A stretch of DNA of 64,000 nt from Psettodes erumei. Its lineage: Eukaryota > Chordata > Actinopteri > Pleuronectiformes > Psettodidae. The first letter of the stretch is position 1; each line of letters starts with the position of its first letter. Under the pieces are notes generated by a model. It was not told where the DNA came from. It was given only the letters and a program-made list of their open reading frames with translations, and ran no database searches. This document shows, in pieces, positions 35,401-47,258 of this stretch. The position numbers were made by a program, and so were the translations under genes. Location: contig JAFBJZ010000603.1 in NCBI GenBank assembly GCA_016785225.1, positions 496,001 through 560,000 on the forward strand, written 5' to 3'.

Positions 35401-38400
35401 ATGAGTGGGTTTGAAGGTTTATCAGATGCCACGGCACTGAATTATTTTGTTCTATATGAAAACCCTAAAATTGAGCCATTATTGTTCTAAAGTAAGATAT
35501 GAAGACTGTGTGCTTGCATGTGCATATTTATCATCAATATTTTTTTTTTGCTTTGGAAATTCTGGATATTAATTATCTCAGCCCGGTGGGAAGAATTGTC
35601 AAAAGTCACATCCCAGCCCAGACTTTTTTGTGCGCAGTAACGTATAGCAAGGGATGCTTTCAGAAGTTTTGAACATGCATCTGTAAACCACTAACAGATG
35701 TAGAAGTACGTCTTCTCGATTTTAAACTTAAACCTGTTGTTTAAACAGTAGTTGAGCGTGATCTAATTCTGTGGAGACTGTAATACGACAAGTCTGCTTG
35801 GTCAAAGCTGCAAAAAAGATCTAACAAAGAAACTCTTTGACCACCCACAAGAGCTGAAAGCTTTCTATTTCATGGTGTATTATTCATCAAAATTATTATT
35901 GAGCCATTACGTTTTAACTGGTCTAATGTCAGAACTGTCTGTTCCACAGAATCAGCACCGGTGGGTGCTTTTTTGCTGGACAGAGCATTTGTTTTTATCT
36001 CTGCCGAGCCGGAGTGGGAGTTGGGTTATGACTGCTCTGTGCTCACAGGAGGACACTGAGGTTCAGCTGAGATGAGCACAGGATTTAGAAAGGGAAAAAG
36101 TGTGAGACAGCACATGTGCCAGCGTTAACTCTGCTTGCTACTGTTATCCAGTTATTCTATCCTATTTCTATAGAAGTTGTTTTTTTCCATCGTTTTCCAC
36201 TGTCAACCAGCGACTGTAGCATTGCAGAAATCACCAATAATTTACAAATTGTTTTGACTTGGAATTTCTGTAGATGTGAGTTGTGTTGGTGGCCTCACCA
36301 ATACATCATAGGAAATCAGTAACAATGTCCTGAAAAGCCTAATTGACAAGTTAATTAATTACTGTCGATGGCTAGACTTGATTTGCTTTCAGTAAAGCAA
36401 GAGAAATATTTTTTCTTTGCAAATGCCAAAGCCTCAAATCTGTAAGCAGCGACTGGAGGCTTTAACTGAACAAAATGTAACCATCTTGTGCCAGCGAAAT
36501 GATTTATACTGCATATGCAAACAAACTGACTTACAATTTGGTGACATGTGTTTCAGTAAAGTAAACCCGCAATGTAGGGCTGTGCACCAATCAGCCACAT
36601 TTCTTCTTGCAACACCATCCGTGTGTGTTTTGGTGAAGTCTTGAGCTTGTTTGCATTACTTTACATGGCTGCTGGGACTTGATTTACATATATAGGACGA
36701 ATTCCCCTATCTTCGCTGTAAATGTCTTGCAGCTGCAGGGAATGACAGCATTTGAGAAGTTATACATCTCAGCTTAAAGCCCAGCAAGACAGTCGTGCTC
36801 CTGCACTCAAATATTGCCAAGAAAATGAGAGTCATTTGGAGTAATGGCTTCCTAGAACTCCCCTTACATCAGCATGAGTGTAAAGGAGGATGAGTGCCAA
36901 ACCACCAGGATGTTACAGTGCTGTTTTCACAGCTCAACGGGATTCACCACCTATTTGACGGGAATACAACCACACGCAAACATGGGCTCCGACTGTGGCT
37001 GCAGAAACAAAGATATCACCACATGCATTCGCAGGGCTCGAACTGTGCACGTACACACCTACACACGCGCTCACTTAACTCTTAATTATCACGGATGCTC
37101 TAGTCATCAAATATTGAGCACACTCTAGGCATTGCTAATGGTATTTTTGGAGAGGAAGCTTTATCTACTGTAAGAAGGTAGATGTCTAGTTTGAAGGTCT
37201 GTGAAATAATTCATCGTGGGCCCACAGGCAGTTTAAATGCTGTCTGTATTTAAATCAACTGCAAAGTCTCAGCAACTTTAGATAGTTTTGTTCTGACCCT
37301 AATTTTGCATCCACTCAGATTGCAGTAATTTTCTATCCGGCGAGCAAGACCTTTTGCATACTATTAGATGAACATTTCACACAGATGTTACAGTAACACT
37401 GCTGTGCAGACGCTAATCAGTCTACTGTGTTGCACATGGATTTCATCACCATTTTTGTCATCTTTTTTATCACCAAAGGGAAATTGGGACTTACTCAATA
37501 ATGAGCTATATAAATGACTAAATGTGCAGCCTTAGGATGACTACCGTATGTTAGTTACCACGACGGCGCTTTGATTGACGGAAAATCACATCATAGCAGA
37601 TGGCCGCGATGTCTCAGGCCAATAGGGGACATTTCAGGGAAAGCGAATATCTGTTAGGATGTACTGTGTCCATTGGCTTAAAACAAAATAAAACACCTCA
37701 ATATCACGGTGCTGTGACAGTGCTTGAAGTTCACCTCTCTGCTTTAAAACAAATGCTTTCAATTTGGGACAATCCAAGCATCACCAAAGTGAGACATTGT
37801 GGTGGGTGAAGTAGGGATACTGTATTTCAGAGGGAGAAAGAGAGACAGTGAAAGGCTTTGGTGGTGAAATCAGCAGTGTTGCTTGTCAGCTTCTCCGTAA
37901 TGGAAAATGTATTTAAAATGGGGTCTACTGGATCTCATTTTACGAATCATTAATAATAAATTGCTGCCATCAATCCTAATGATGACGGGTCCCCTATTAT
38001 CAGGCCAGCGTTTGGGAAACTTCTGTTGGCTTGGATCAATTAATTCCCCTTTTCCCTTTACATAAAACATCTGTTTTGTTTCTTGAAAAACAGCGTTGCA
38101 TAAAGCAGAGGACCCTGGGGTCTGCATGCCTGCTGGCTGGATTGGTGACGTGTTTAACCTCTGTTTGCGTTGACTGCTGATACCGAGAGACAGAAGACGC
38201 AGAGAGCGGAGGAGGTTAAGATCAAGGCAATGGCCACATATGGTATTGGAGGTGGGGGATGGGTGGAGCAGGGGGGTACACCTACAATTGCAGAGTTAAA
38301 GATCCATGACTATACACGCTCCAGCCATATGACCACACTAATAGAAGAGATTAAATGGCGTACTGGGGGCATTATGGTTAGGTGATCATGGCTATGTCCT

Positions 38401-39676
38401 TGAACAACATCCATCAGTCACATTTTTCCCTGCGCTTGATGCTGTGTTTAGGAGCCGTGATATGCAGTCGTGATGAGGATTTACTTTCACATACATCGCG
38501 GACAGGTAGGTCACCGCACATAGGCCCAGGTTATCGCAGGGGCGTCTCAAACAGGGTGCCATTGATTAACTGTGAACCATTTTCGCAGCAGCATTATTTC
38601 GTGACAAACACCGGCCCACTTCCAAAATAGGGAATGCTGAAAAAGGTGCACATCAGGACATTTATCCTGCAGGATAGTTCGTAGGAGAGTTTATGGGCCC
38701 CCGTGGGAGTAAAGATGTATTACCAAGCTCTAATTCTGTAAAAGAAGGCAAGCAAAAGAGTGTTGATTTAATAACATTAATTACATTAAAGCTGCTATTA
38801 AATAGCAACCCTGTTCACAGCCAAAACATTTTGGGTGTGCTGAAAGCTTGTTTAACATTAGGATTAGACGGAGGGATACAAATGATGTTAACTGGAATCA
38901 TGGTATCTCATTGTTTATTTAATCGACAGCAGACACACATTTTTAATTTCCCATTTCTTCTGCTGAACGTCAAAATTCACAGTGTAGAATCTATTTAAAT
39001 TGAACCAGGAGAACCGGAGTGGATGAATGAGACTTTCGCTACTAGGAGCTTTGATTAGCTGAGGCAGAACACCAAACTCACGCCTGCATCAGCTCAGCAG
39101 TCTGGAAAACACACACAGCATATCATAAAAAATGTTGGTGGCACCACACACCATGCTTCTCATTTAAGAATACTTATGTGTGTGCCCTCGTCGTAAAGTT
39201 ATCAGCAGGAGCAGTCAACTCCAGGCGAGTAATGCTAGCACTGGCAACTACTTTCAAAGAAATCCTGACCCTGAACTCCTCCCTGTCAAAGGCAATAACT
39301 GAAGCCATGAGCTGTTTTTATTTAGAATATTTGCAGCTTTAATATTGTTGATAATACCAAATTTAGATGGATGGCAGCGACCCTGTAACCCAAGGTAAAG
39401 TAGCATTTCAGTAAACATCTCCTCCTTACTCGGATAAAAAGATTCCCAGTGTGCAGTCTCTCTGCTTCTGTTTACTACTGCTGGTGTGGCAAAGGACCTA
39501 ATTTTCTGTAGTGATTCTGTTTCAGCACTGGATATAAAAGCCGTTGATATATCTTACTTCGTCAATCAAAAATAATGACTGAATTCATGAGCAAGTAAAT
39601 ATATAAAATCTGATTAAATTTGAGCTGACTTACTGAATGGAATCATATCAAATTGGCTTTGAATTACAGTGCATTA
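29442..39676. other. 10-kb AT-rich, CpG-poor, repeat-poor stretch without genes
   Basis: I found no dispersed repeat with confidence and no reading frame longer than about 100 codons. Simple tracts include T-runs at about 29791-29806 and 32605-32630. Perfect POU octamers occur at 30645-30652 and 34558-34565 (both as ATTTGCAT). Low repeat content over 10 kb is a feature of enhancer-bearing gene deserts, but I cannot show conservation. A possible trace of the ATTAATCGATT repeat family near 36.3 kb was too weak to call. Confidence 0.4.
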
Positions 39677-40972
39677 TACAGTGGCTTCAGACTCAAGTAT
39701 TAAGACTGCATTAATTTTATTGCATTTTACTGTGTTTTCAATGAAACTTCGAATTAATATAATTGCTATTTTTGCCCTGCAATCTACACAGTAACACATA
39801 ATGACAAAGTGAAGTGATTTTTGAAATTCTTTTTGTTGTTGAAAATGTATTAAAATCAAAAACTGATACTTCTTATTCACAAAAGTGTTCTGAACCCAAA
39901 TCCTTCTCCTTTGTAGCAGCAATTACTTCTTCAAGTCTTCTGGGATACATTTCTACAAGCTCTGGACACCTGGATCTGGATTCTTCCTGGCAGCTCCTCT
40001 CAAGCCATGTCAGCTTGGATGGGAGGCGTGTGTGAACTGCCGTCCTCTGGTCTTTCCACAGATGATCTCTGGGGTTTTTAACTCTGGGCTTTTGCCGGGC
40101 CGCTCAAGGGCACTCAGAGACTTGTCCCAAACCACAGCAGCATTTTCTTGGCTGTTGCTTTGGGTTATTGTTATACTGAAAGGCGAACTGTCACCCCAGT
40201 CCCAGGCCGTGTGCACTCTGGGGCAGGTTTTCCTTCAGTGACCTCTCCGTATTTGCTTCACTGTAGGGATGGCATTAGCCAGGTGATGAGCAGTGCTTGA
40301 AAATGTAAGGACTTCTGCTCAAATACTGAAATCTTTTTCCTGCTCTCTGAATCTTTTGAATGGCAAACTCCAAGCGGGCTGACATACGCCCGTCACACAA
40401 AGTGGCTTCCATTCAGACTCGCCAACCATAAAGGCCTGGTTGATTGAGTGCTGCGGCGATGGTCACCCTGGCAGGTTCTCCCATCTCTGCAGAGGATTTC
40501 TGAAGCTGCTTTCCAGTTATCGTTGGGTTCTTGGTCACCTCCCTGAGGATGACCAAATCTAGGGAAAGTCATGGTGTTTCTAAATGTCTCCCATTTCACA
40601 GTTATTGAGGCCACTGCGCTCCTGGGAACACTCAAAGCTTTAGAAATGGCTTTAAACCCTTTGCCCGGATCTGTGCCTCACCACATTTTTATCGCAGAGG
40701 ATCATCAGAGACATCTTTGAATTTTGTGGCTCCGTTTTTCTCCTGACATGCTGTGTGAACAGTCAGACCTTATTCTATACACAGGTGTGCCCTTTTTTTT
40801 AATCTGTCCAGTCAATTCACTTTATCACAACTTGGAGTACCACAGCAATGAGTCTCACTACTTTGGCAAAAATGAGGGATTTGATTTTTTTATTCAATTT
40901 TTTATTATGTTTGCAAAAAAAATTCTAAAATCATGTTTTCACTTTGTCCTTATGGATTATTGAGTTTTGACT
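39677..40972 (-). mobile_element. dead Tc1/mariner transposon
   Basis: The left end begins TACAGTGGCTTCAGACTCAAG at 39677, the outer terminal repeat of a Tc1-like family common in fish. The inner inverted-repeat arms pair: 39797-39836 (ATAATGACAAAGTGAAGTG) against the complement of 40913-40966 (CACTTTGTCCTTATGGATTA). Between them lies a transposase reading on the minus strand. The outer right arm beyond about 40972 is missing or unrecognisable. Dinucleotide TA flanks cannot be confirmed because the right end is decayed. Length is about 1.3 kb against roughly 1.5-1.6 kb for intact relatives, consistent with internal deletions. Confidence 0.85.
39899..40725 (-). pseudogene. Tc1-type transposase remnant
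   Basis: Read on the minus strand, the N-terminal helix-turn-helix region lies around 40560-40720; the open frame at 40393-40635 includes VPRSAVASITVKW, the typical second HTH helix area. The DDE-domain tail lies in 39899-40216 (frame with KSPELKTPEIICGK, equivalent to the family's SPDLNPIEHLW). The gene is clearly broken. The motif that is normally DNDPK reads NNNPK at 40155-40178, so the second catalytic aspartate is lost. The frame shifts beside the third catalytic residue. The segment that should carry the first aspartate (WSDET) is deleted or unrecognisable near 40295-40365, and about 90 bases are missing near 40235-40250. It can make no active enzyme. Confidence 0.85.
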
Positions 40973-41970
40973 GATTGGTAAGTAATGGCATTTTTATCCA
41001 GTTGTAAGTAGGTCTCCACCAGTAATCAAATGGAACGAGAGGGAGGTATCCACCACCCTTACAGGTGTCCATACTGATCTTTCTAATTCTCAGTATTTCC
41101 CTCCTTGCATTTTTGCAACATCACTACTTGCTGATGCAGCTTCCTCCTGCACCCGACCCTCCCACTTATGTATTAAAGCCTCTGTTGTTGAATTAGCAAA
41201 GATGTTTCATACACGTTTACAGCTGTCTCTAAATCCTGTGACTTGTAAATCACGACTATGTTATGTTAGCAGATTAGTTATTCCAAAAAAGACCTTTTGA
41301 AGACCAGATCCTTTTCAGCCCAATAGAATTGTATAAACACTGACAACAACATATTAATGTGGATTTTAAATTCCCCTGTGTACTTATCTGTTAGGTGCTT
41401 TGTTCCCAGGATAATGTTTTACCAACATAGGCTATGTGTTCAGTTCAGCAAGCCGTCTTTGAAGACGTATAAGCAGATGCCTCTTGTCTCATTTGTTACC
41501 ATGCTCATACTCGCAGACAAAGTGAGATAGCAAACTTGAAATTCATATTCCTATTCTGAGCATTAAGCTTGATGGAAGATTATGCATTGTTGCTGTTCAG
41601 GCAGGTTATCTTCGTTCAAGAGGTGCCGACAGGGTCAGCTGAGATACTGCATGTCAGACACCAAACTCTGCAGTACGCGACACGCCTTACATTATTCATC
41701 ATGTCACAGTTTACAAACCTGCAGGAGACCTGGAAACCTGGTCAAACTACTGTAGAATCTCTTCAGTCCCCTTACATTTCGTCAAATGCCTCTGGGAAAC
41801 AAGGTTGAATCCTGATTGAATCCAGTTTCATGCCAGAATAGTGAACTGTGATCGGTGTAACGGTATGGTTTTATAGATTGCTTTCTAATTTCATTTACCA
41901 CAGTAGCGGCATGGCTCTCGGGATGTCCGTGTCCGCGTCAGTCACCGCTGTGGTCCAGATAGATATATCT
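40973..41970. other. gene-free stretch, nothing recognised
   Basis: AT-rich unique sequence. A 79-codon plus frame at 41569-41808 has no recognisable product. Confidence 0.45.
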
Positions 41971-42035
41971 CATGGTCGCCACCAGATGAACCCTGCTGAC
42001 TTCCCTGACTTTTCATCTGCCGTCAGGGTCCACTT
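41971..42035. repeat. fragment of a dispersed teleost repeat (CCCTGACTTTTCATCT box)
   Basis: CATGGTCGCCACCAGATGAA followed by CTGCTGACTTCCCTGACTTTTCATCTGCCGTCAGG, split here, matches the core of a frequent fish repeat that reads roughly CCCTGACTTTTCATCTAGCGCCATCATCAGG. Only about 65 bases are convincing, so it is a fragment. Confidence 0.4.
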
Positions 42036-44295
42036 CGAGCATCACTGCAGACTCCAAGCCCTGTTTGATGGTGAAACTTTATATCATTTTGTTTCAAACA
42101 CAAAGACTTGTACATGTCAGCATTCAAATGCAAATACGGTAAATGTGGGACACTTGTTTTTCAACAGGGCACCACCCCAGAGACTATTGTGTTGCCTGGT
42201 TGATCGCTAATAATTGCCTGCCAATTAAACAGGCTGTCATGGTATGATCAAAATAAGCCGCTACATTTTCATATTTATTCATTTTTAGAGCCACTTTCAG
42301 CTCCGTAAACCTGAGGTGCTGCTGCTTTTGCAGTGTTATTCAGAAAAAAAGGTAATTACCTCTATTCAGCTGTAAACCATGGTAAATTAATGTTTTCTGG
42401 CATGCAAGTCCTCAAAAGTAGCTGTCCGCTAAACCATCAAAGGATGTGCTGCTTACCATACTGTTGATGCATACTGAATAGTCACGTTGTATCAGGAAAT
42501 AATACGATTGAATTCCAGTCAGAAATTTTATTTCCACGTTGGCAAAAGAGGCTTTCATTCTCAGGAACATTGTCAGCCTGACACTGCTGATTGTTAAGGA
42601 GCTGACTGAATGCAGCGTTGCCTCGTGCATTCCTTGTCATGCCACCGCTCAACTCATATGGCAGATCTACCGCCTAAAGCAACAAATGAGTCACGTCTGC
42701 ATGCATGCAACCTGGTCTCGCTGGAACGACTCTGGCCCTCTTGCCTGTAGGCAATCTGTGACCATGCCCTTCGAATTCATCTATCAAAAGTGACAGCGAC
42801 CACACTGTACTTATTATGATCAATGTTGCTGAAAGTGTTTTGGTCGCCTCAGGTTGGGTTGAGCTTTGATTCCGCTCCTGTCCTGTACCTCCATAACTCT
42901 GTACAGACAAATGTGGTGTGTGTCAAGAACTGAATTAACCACCTGAACTTTGATGTCATTGTGAATAGTTGCATTATTGTCTGGCTGTTTTGGGAGTCAA
43001 AAAAGTATTGCATTACATGTAGTAAATTACAGGACACTAAGCGAACAAACAAAGCCATAGCATACTGAAAGCTAGTGTTGAATCAGTTTTTGTAGTTGTC
43101 ATTACAGTCCACAGCATGAGTACAATGTCAATATAATGTTGCTTAAAATGTCTTTTGTCATGTTATCTATGATTTCAACAGAAATTGAATATGGGCTGAG
43201 TGTCTCATACCCGGCTTGCATTAAACTGTCAACCTATGGTAACACTGTCACGAAGAATGCCTCGTAAGGAAGGAGAGCTGTGATTTACAAACATCAGCCT
43301 CTCGGGCAGAACATTCTTATCTAAAGAATGTCAAGGCTTCCCAGTGATGTGGAGCCGAAGCCGTGCTGATATCTGAGGATCTGAAGCATGCAAAAATTGG
43401 TCTTTATGGTCTTATGTGGCTGTTTTCATGCCACGTCTTAACCCTGACAAACAAACAAACCAGAGATGGCTGCACAGATTGCACTTAGTGAGCTGCCACT
43501 CAGGCTAAGTGGACAGAAGTCATTCTAAAATGAAGAGCACCTCAGGTAAGAGGCAGTGTCCAAGGCATTTCCTCAACAAGATTGGCTGAGATTAAGACAA
43601 ACAAGGCCGTTTCCCTCCCAACTACAAGCCCAGTTGTGACATTTGCATCCATTTAGATGATTGTAAGTGACAGCTACCATGTTTCGGCCTTTACTTAGCG
43701 CTATGCTGTGGCTTTCTTCAGCTTTAATTATTCAGGTCTTTGTTGGACAGAGTATTGCACCTCTCTCCCAGGCTTTTTCAGCAACAGCTGATTTGTTACA
43801 AGCCACTCTCGTCAAGGCAAAAACTCCTGCTTAACACTTGGCTAGTTGCATTTTAAATTTCAGAAGGATCTGGAGCTCATAGGGCTTTCAGACTATGCTG
43901 ATTCTCTGTTGCACAATGGATTAAACCTGATGCTATTCATATTGTGGAAACACATACTGTGTCTAATAGCAATTCAAAGGCATATTCCCAATAGGATGAC
44001 AATTATAATATTACTGTAGAGTATACTCAGAGCGTTGGCCATTGCAGTGTTGTGATATAAACAAGGCTGTAACACTTTCTCTTACTTAGTTCATTAAACA
44101 TTTTTACATGCTGTTTCAGCCACCTTTGAGGGCATTATTCTTTTTCGAGGAAAACATCTTCAAGAGCACAGTAAATAATGGTCTTTGTACTTGGAGTGCA
44201 GCAGCGTTATGGATAACGTAACATGCAATCAATTATATTCTATAAATGAAAAGAGGGTCCCTGAATCTTCTTTATCTTCTTTTTGTTCTTCTTCC
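42036..44295. other. gene-free stretch, nothing recognised
   Basis: AT-rich unique sequence with perfect octamers at 42128-42135 (ATGCAAAT) and 43641-43648 (ATTTGCAT) and an ACAA run near 43449-43460. No genes. Confidence 0.45.
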
Positions 44296-44325
44296 TATTA
44301 TTATCATTATTATAATTATTATTAT
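44296..44325. repeat. imperfect (ATT)n microsatellite
   Basis: ATT units with interruptions (ATTATTATCATTATTATAAT). They generate a tyrosine run on the plus strand and an asparagine run on the minus strand in overlapping frames of 128 and 91 codons, which are therefore not genes. Confidence 0.85.
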
Positions 44326-47229
44326 GTAAAGCTATATGATGGTACATGCAATATGCTGCATCATTTGAAATTTGTGTTCTTTGGCTCTCGGTGTGATGCA
44401 CACTGTCAACGGATAGGACCCATACTGTATCTAAAGGTACACTGCATAAAATATTGCCTTGATGATATGTGGGGGCAAATTGACTTTGGCATAGCATGTA
44501 TACACTATGATCCAAGCTCCATAACAGAGACAGAGATACACATCAGGTCAGTATATCTGTCAAAGGCTTGACGCATTAACTACCCAATTCCCAGTTTTGG
44601 GTCAGAAGATTTAACACGAATGGTTCACAATACTCCCATACTTCTACACACCAGACAAGTGAGCTCTTCAGTGATTCCTAATTAACAGGTGCTCCCTCAA
44701 AAACATTGGGATATTTTTACTTTAAACAAATCTCCCAACAGCATTTCCTGGGGATAATCAAAGTGTTTCTATTTTCTGTCTTGTCGATGGGATTATTTTT
44801 GGGAGTTCTGCCTTTTTTGCTTACAAATGAAGCTCTCTGTGCCTCAAGCTTCTTAACAGACCAGTGTTGTTTCATTTTCTTTAGCCTGTTCCCTCCACAC
44901 TGCATGTATTTAATCATTTGTTTTTATTCTACATGTGAAACAAGTATTTTCATGCCTGGATTCAATTTATATGAAAAAATATGAAAATCAACTTGCTGGA
45001 AATGCATGAACATCATGTCTGATTATCGTCAGTGTTATGTTGCATGGTAAACCTGTGTAAACCTTTCCATACAGTTTGTATTTGTATTTACAATTGCACG
45101 ATTTGCTAACCCCTATGGAAAGATGCAATAAAAAAGGAAGTTTATTCCAAATGATTTTTGTGTGTTCATTCAGTCATACTTGAACTGGATAATATAGCAA
45201 CATCAATGAATCACATGACAGTACACTATTAATATATTGGAGCTTGTAGGGTGAACAAAGGATGTTTCAAATGGATAGATAGTTAGAAGAAAAAGAAATA
45301 ATTTGGAAGTTATTCAGTTTGCTGTATTAGTCTGACTGATATAACATAGGAATATGGGATAGTGGGATTTGGGCAAAAAGCCGGTGAAGAGGCCAGGGCC
45401 CAGATGTGATAACATTACAGTGAGTTTAAAATTGTGCTGGTTGAAGGAGAATGAGTACGCACTCTTTAGCCAATAATGTGGATAATTATGCGTAAATATA
45501 CAGCAGTTAAACAATGAAACAACGGAGCGGAGGAAGGTCTACAAACACAACACACACTCAAACAGTTCACCTGATCAGCCATCCAGTAAATAGTCCCTGC
45601 TTGTGTTCCAACTCAAATGTATTATAATGCTCATGTAGTCATTTATGAGAGGATTATTTAAATAAAGCTCTTTGCACCTCCCAGGCTGACTAAGCGTTTC
45701 CAAAATCTGGAATCCGGAGAGAGAGAGATTTACAACCTGTAGCTAATATTTGAATGAATTCCAAACTTTTGTGGGTTACAGACATGACTCTTGACTCATT
45801 AAGGTGATAAATAATCAATTTGCAACGATATGATCTTATTCTGCAAAAGAGCAATATTAATAGGTCTGGGATACATGCTCTTATCCAAACGCACATAAAT
45901 TAATCACGACTCCCCAGTGTAGGCAGAGTGTTCTGCAGCAAACATCTGTAGCATAAATTACCCCATTGAAATCACATCAAGTCTTCCCACAGACAAACAG
46001 GAGGTTTAATGATTTTCTGTTTACATGTTTAGCAGGGGAAACAAAGCTGCTCTCCCCTGATCCTGGGTAAAGAAAAACTTAACTGCAGCAGCTGAAATTG
46101 TAGAGGCTTCCATAACATTTTATTGGAGTTATTGCTTTGTAATAGGATTGTTATTTCCCAGATGTAATGTGATATAGATTGGGTTTTCATCCATGTAGAT
46201 GCTTTAATTGCCCCAAGCTAACCCATATAGAAAATCAGCATATGTTAATGGGATATCAGTTTCACCCCAATAAAGCTATGGTGATCCCACATTATAGTGC
46301 TTCCTACAAACTGCTGAATGTCAAAAGAGTGATGATGGTCAGATTTTAGACACTTCAGCTTCACCTTTTAACTCTGTTAATATGAGTATAATCTGATGAG
46401 ATATAGTATATAAGACATAAACTCTTGTATGAGATATCGCTCTCATTACCGCTCAGTTAGCAGCTCTTGTGGCAACAGGCACACTACAGCGTTGGTTCAA
46501 AACAGAAGCATCAGACAGATGGCATTTTGCAGAACCTGCAATAATTTTTCTTTATGGCATTCAAGAACCAATGCGACTTAGATCACAATTGGCGCTGTTC
46601 ATGGCAAGTGCAGATGGTGTTTTTGACTGTTTATTGATAATAGTCCAGAAAGCAGGTAAAACTGCTTTGGCACGGTATGGTTGGCTGGGTGCTGACTGTC
46701 AAATATCAGCCGCAATGGCTCAGTAATTTAGAGTTATAGACAAATAATAGATTTGTGTCTGTGGTCGTTTTGGTAGCGTTGGTGTGTGTATACTTCTGTA
46801 ATTATTTTCAGGTTTGGAAAGTGTTTTCCTTTTCAGCGTGCTTCATGAAGACCGTATCATAGCAGTATAGCTTCCTACGCTACAGCAGATCTAACTGTCA
46901 AAATGAGATTTGACCTTTGGGGCTTGTGAATTATCCTGTGGGTATGCGTCACAGCTGCAGGTTCCTGCCAAGGTCATTAGCAATCTGGAGCAACGCACCT
47001 CATGCTTTATCAAAGCCATACAGATTAATCTTGTGTGATAAATATTGTATCAGGCCCCGGTCCTTCTCAAGGAGACCTATATGTATGGCTCAGAGTCAGA
47101 GCACAGCCTTTCATGACCTACAGTCACAAGGAGTTGTGTGTTTTATCAGAGCTGAGCACAGAAATTTTGCTTACAGGACCAGTAAAGACACAACTGAAAT
47201 TTATATAGAAATCTTACATCACAGGGACA
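44326..47229. other. gene-free stretch, nothing recognised
   Basis: AT-rich unique sequence. A plus frame at 46469-46726 (85 codons) has ordinary-looking amino-acid composition but no known domain or clear splice context. Confidence 0.45.
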
Positions 47230-47258
47230 CTTGCTTACTTGCTTACTTGCTTACTTGC
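47230..47258. repeat. 8-bp tandem repeat (TTGCTTAC)n
   Basis: About 3.5 perfect copies of an eight-base unit, which is itself two related tetramers (TTGC and TTAC). It produces a LLAYLLT run in an overlapping frame. Confidence 0.9.

Noticed and set aside
36305..36380. Possible third copy of the ATTAATCG-type repeat
   Set aside because: Only a few boxes resemble the family (TTAATTAATTACTGTCGATG) and the order is not maintained.
44185..44571. 128-codon plus frame with a tyrosine run
   Set aside because: The tyrosines are encoded by the imperfect ATT microsatellite; no other coding evidence.
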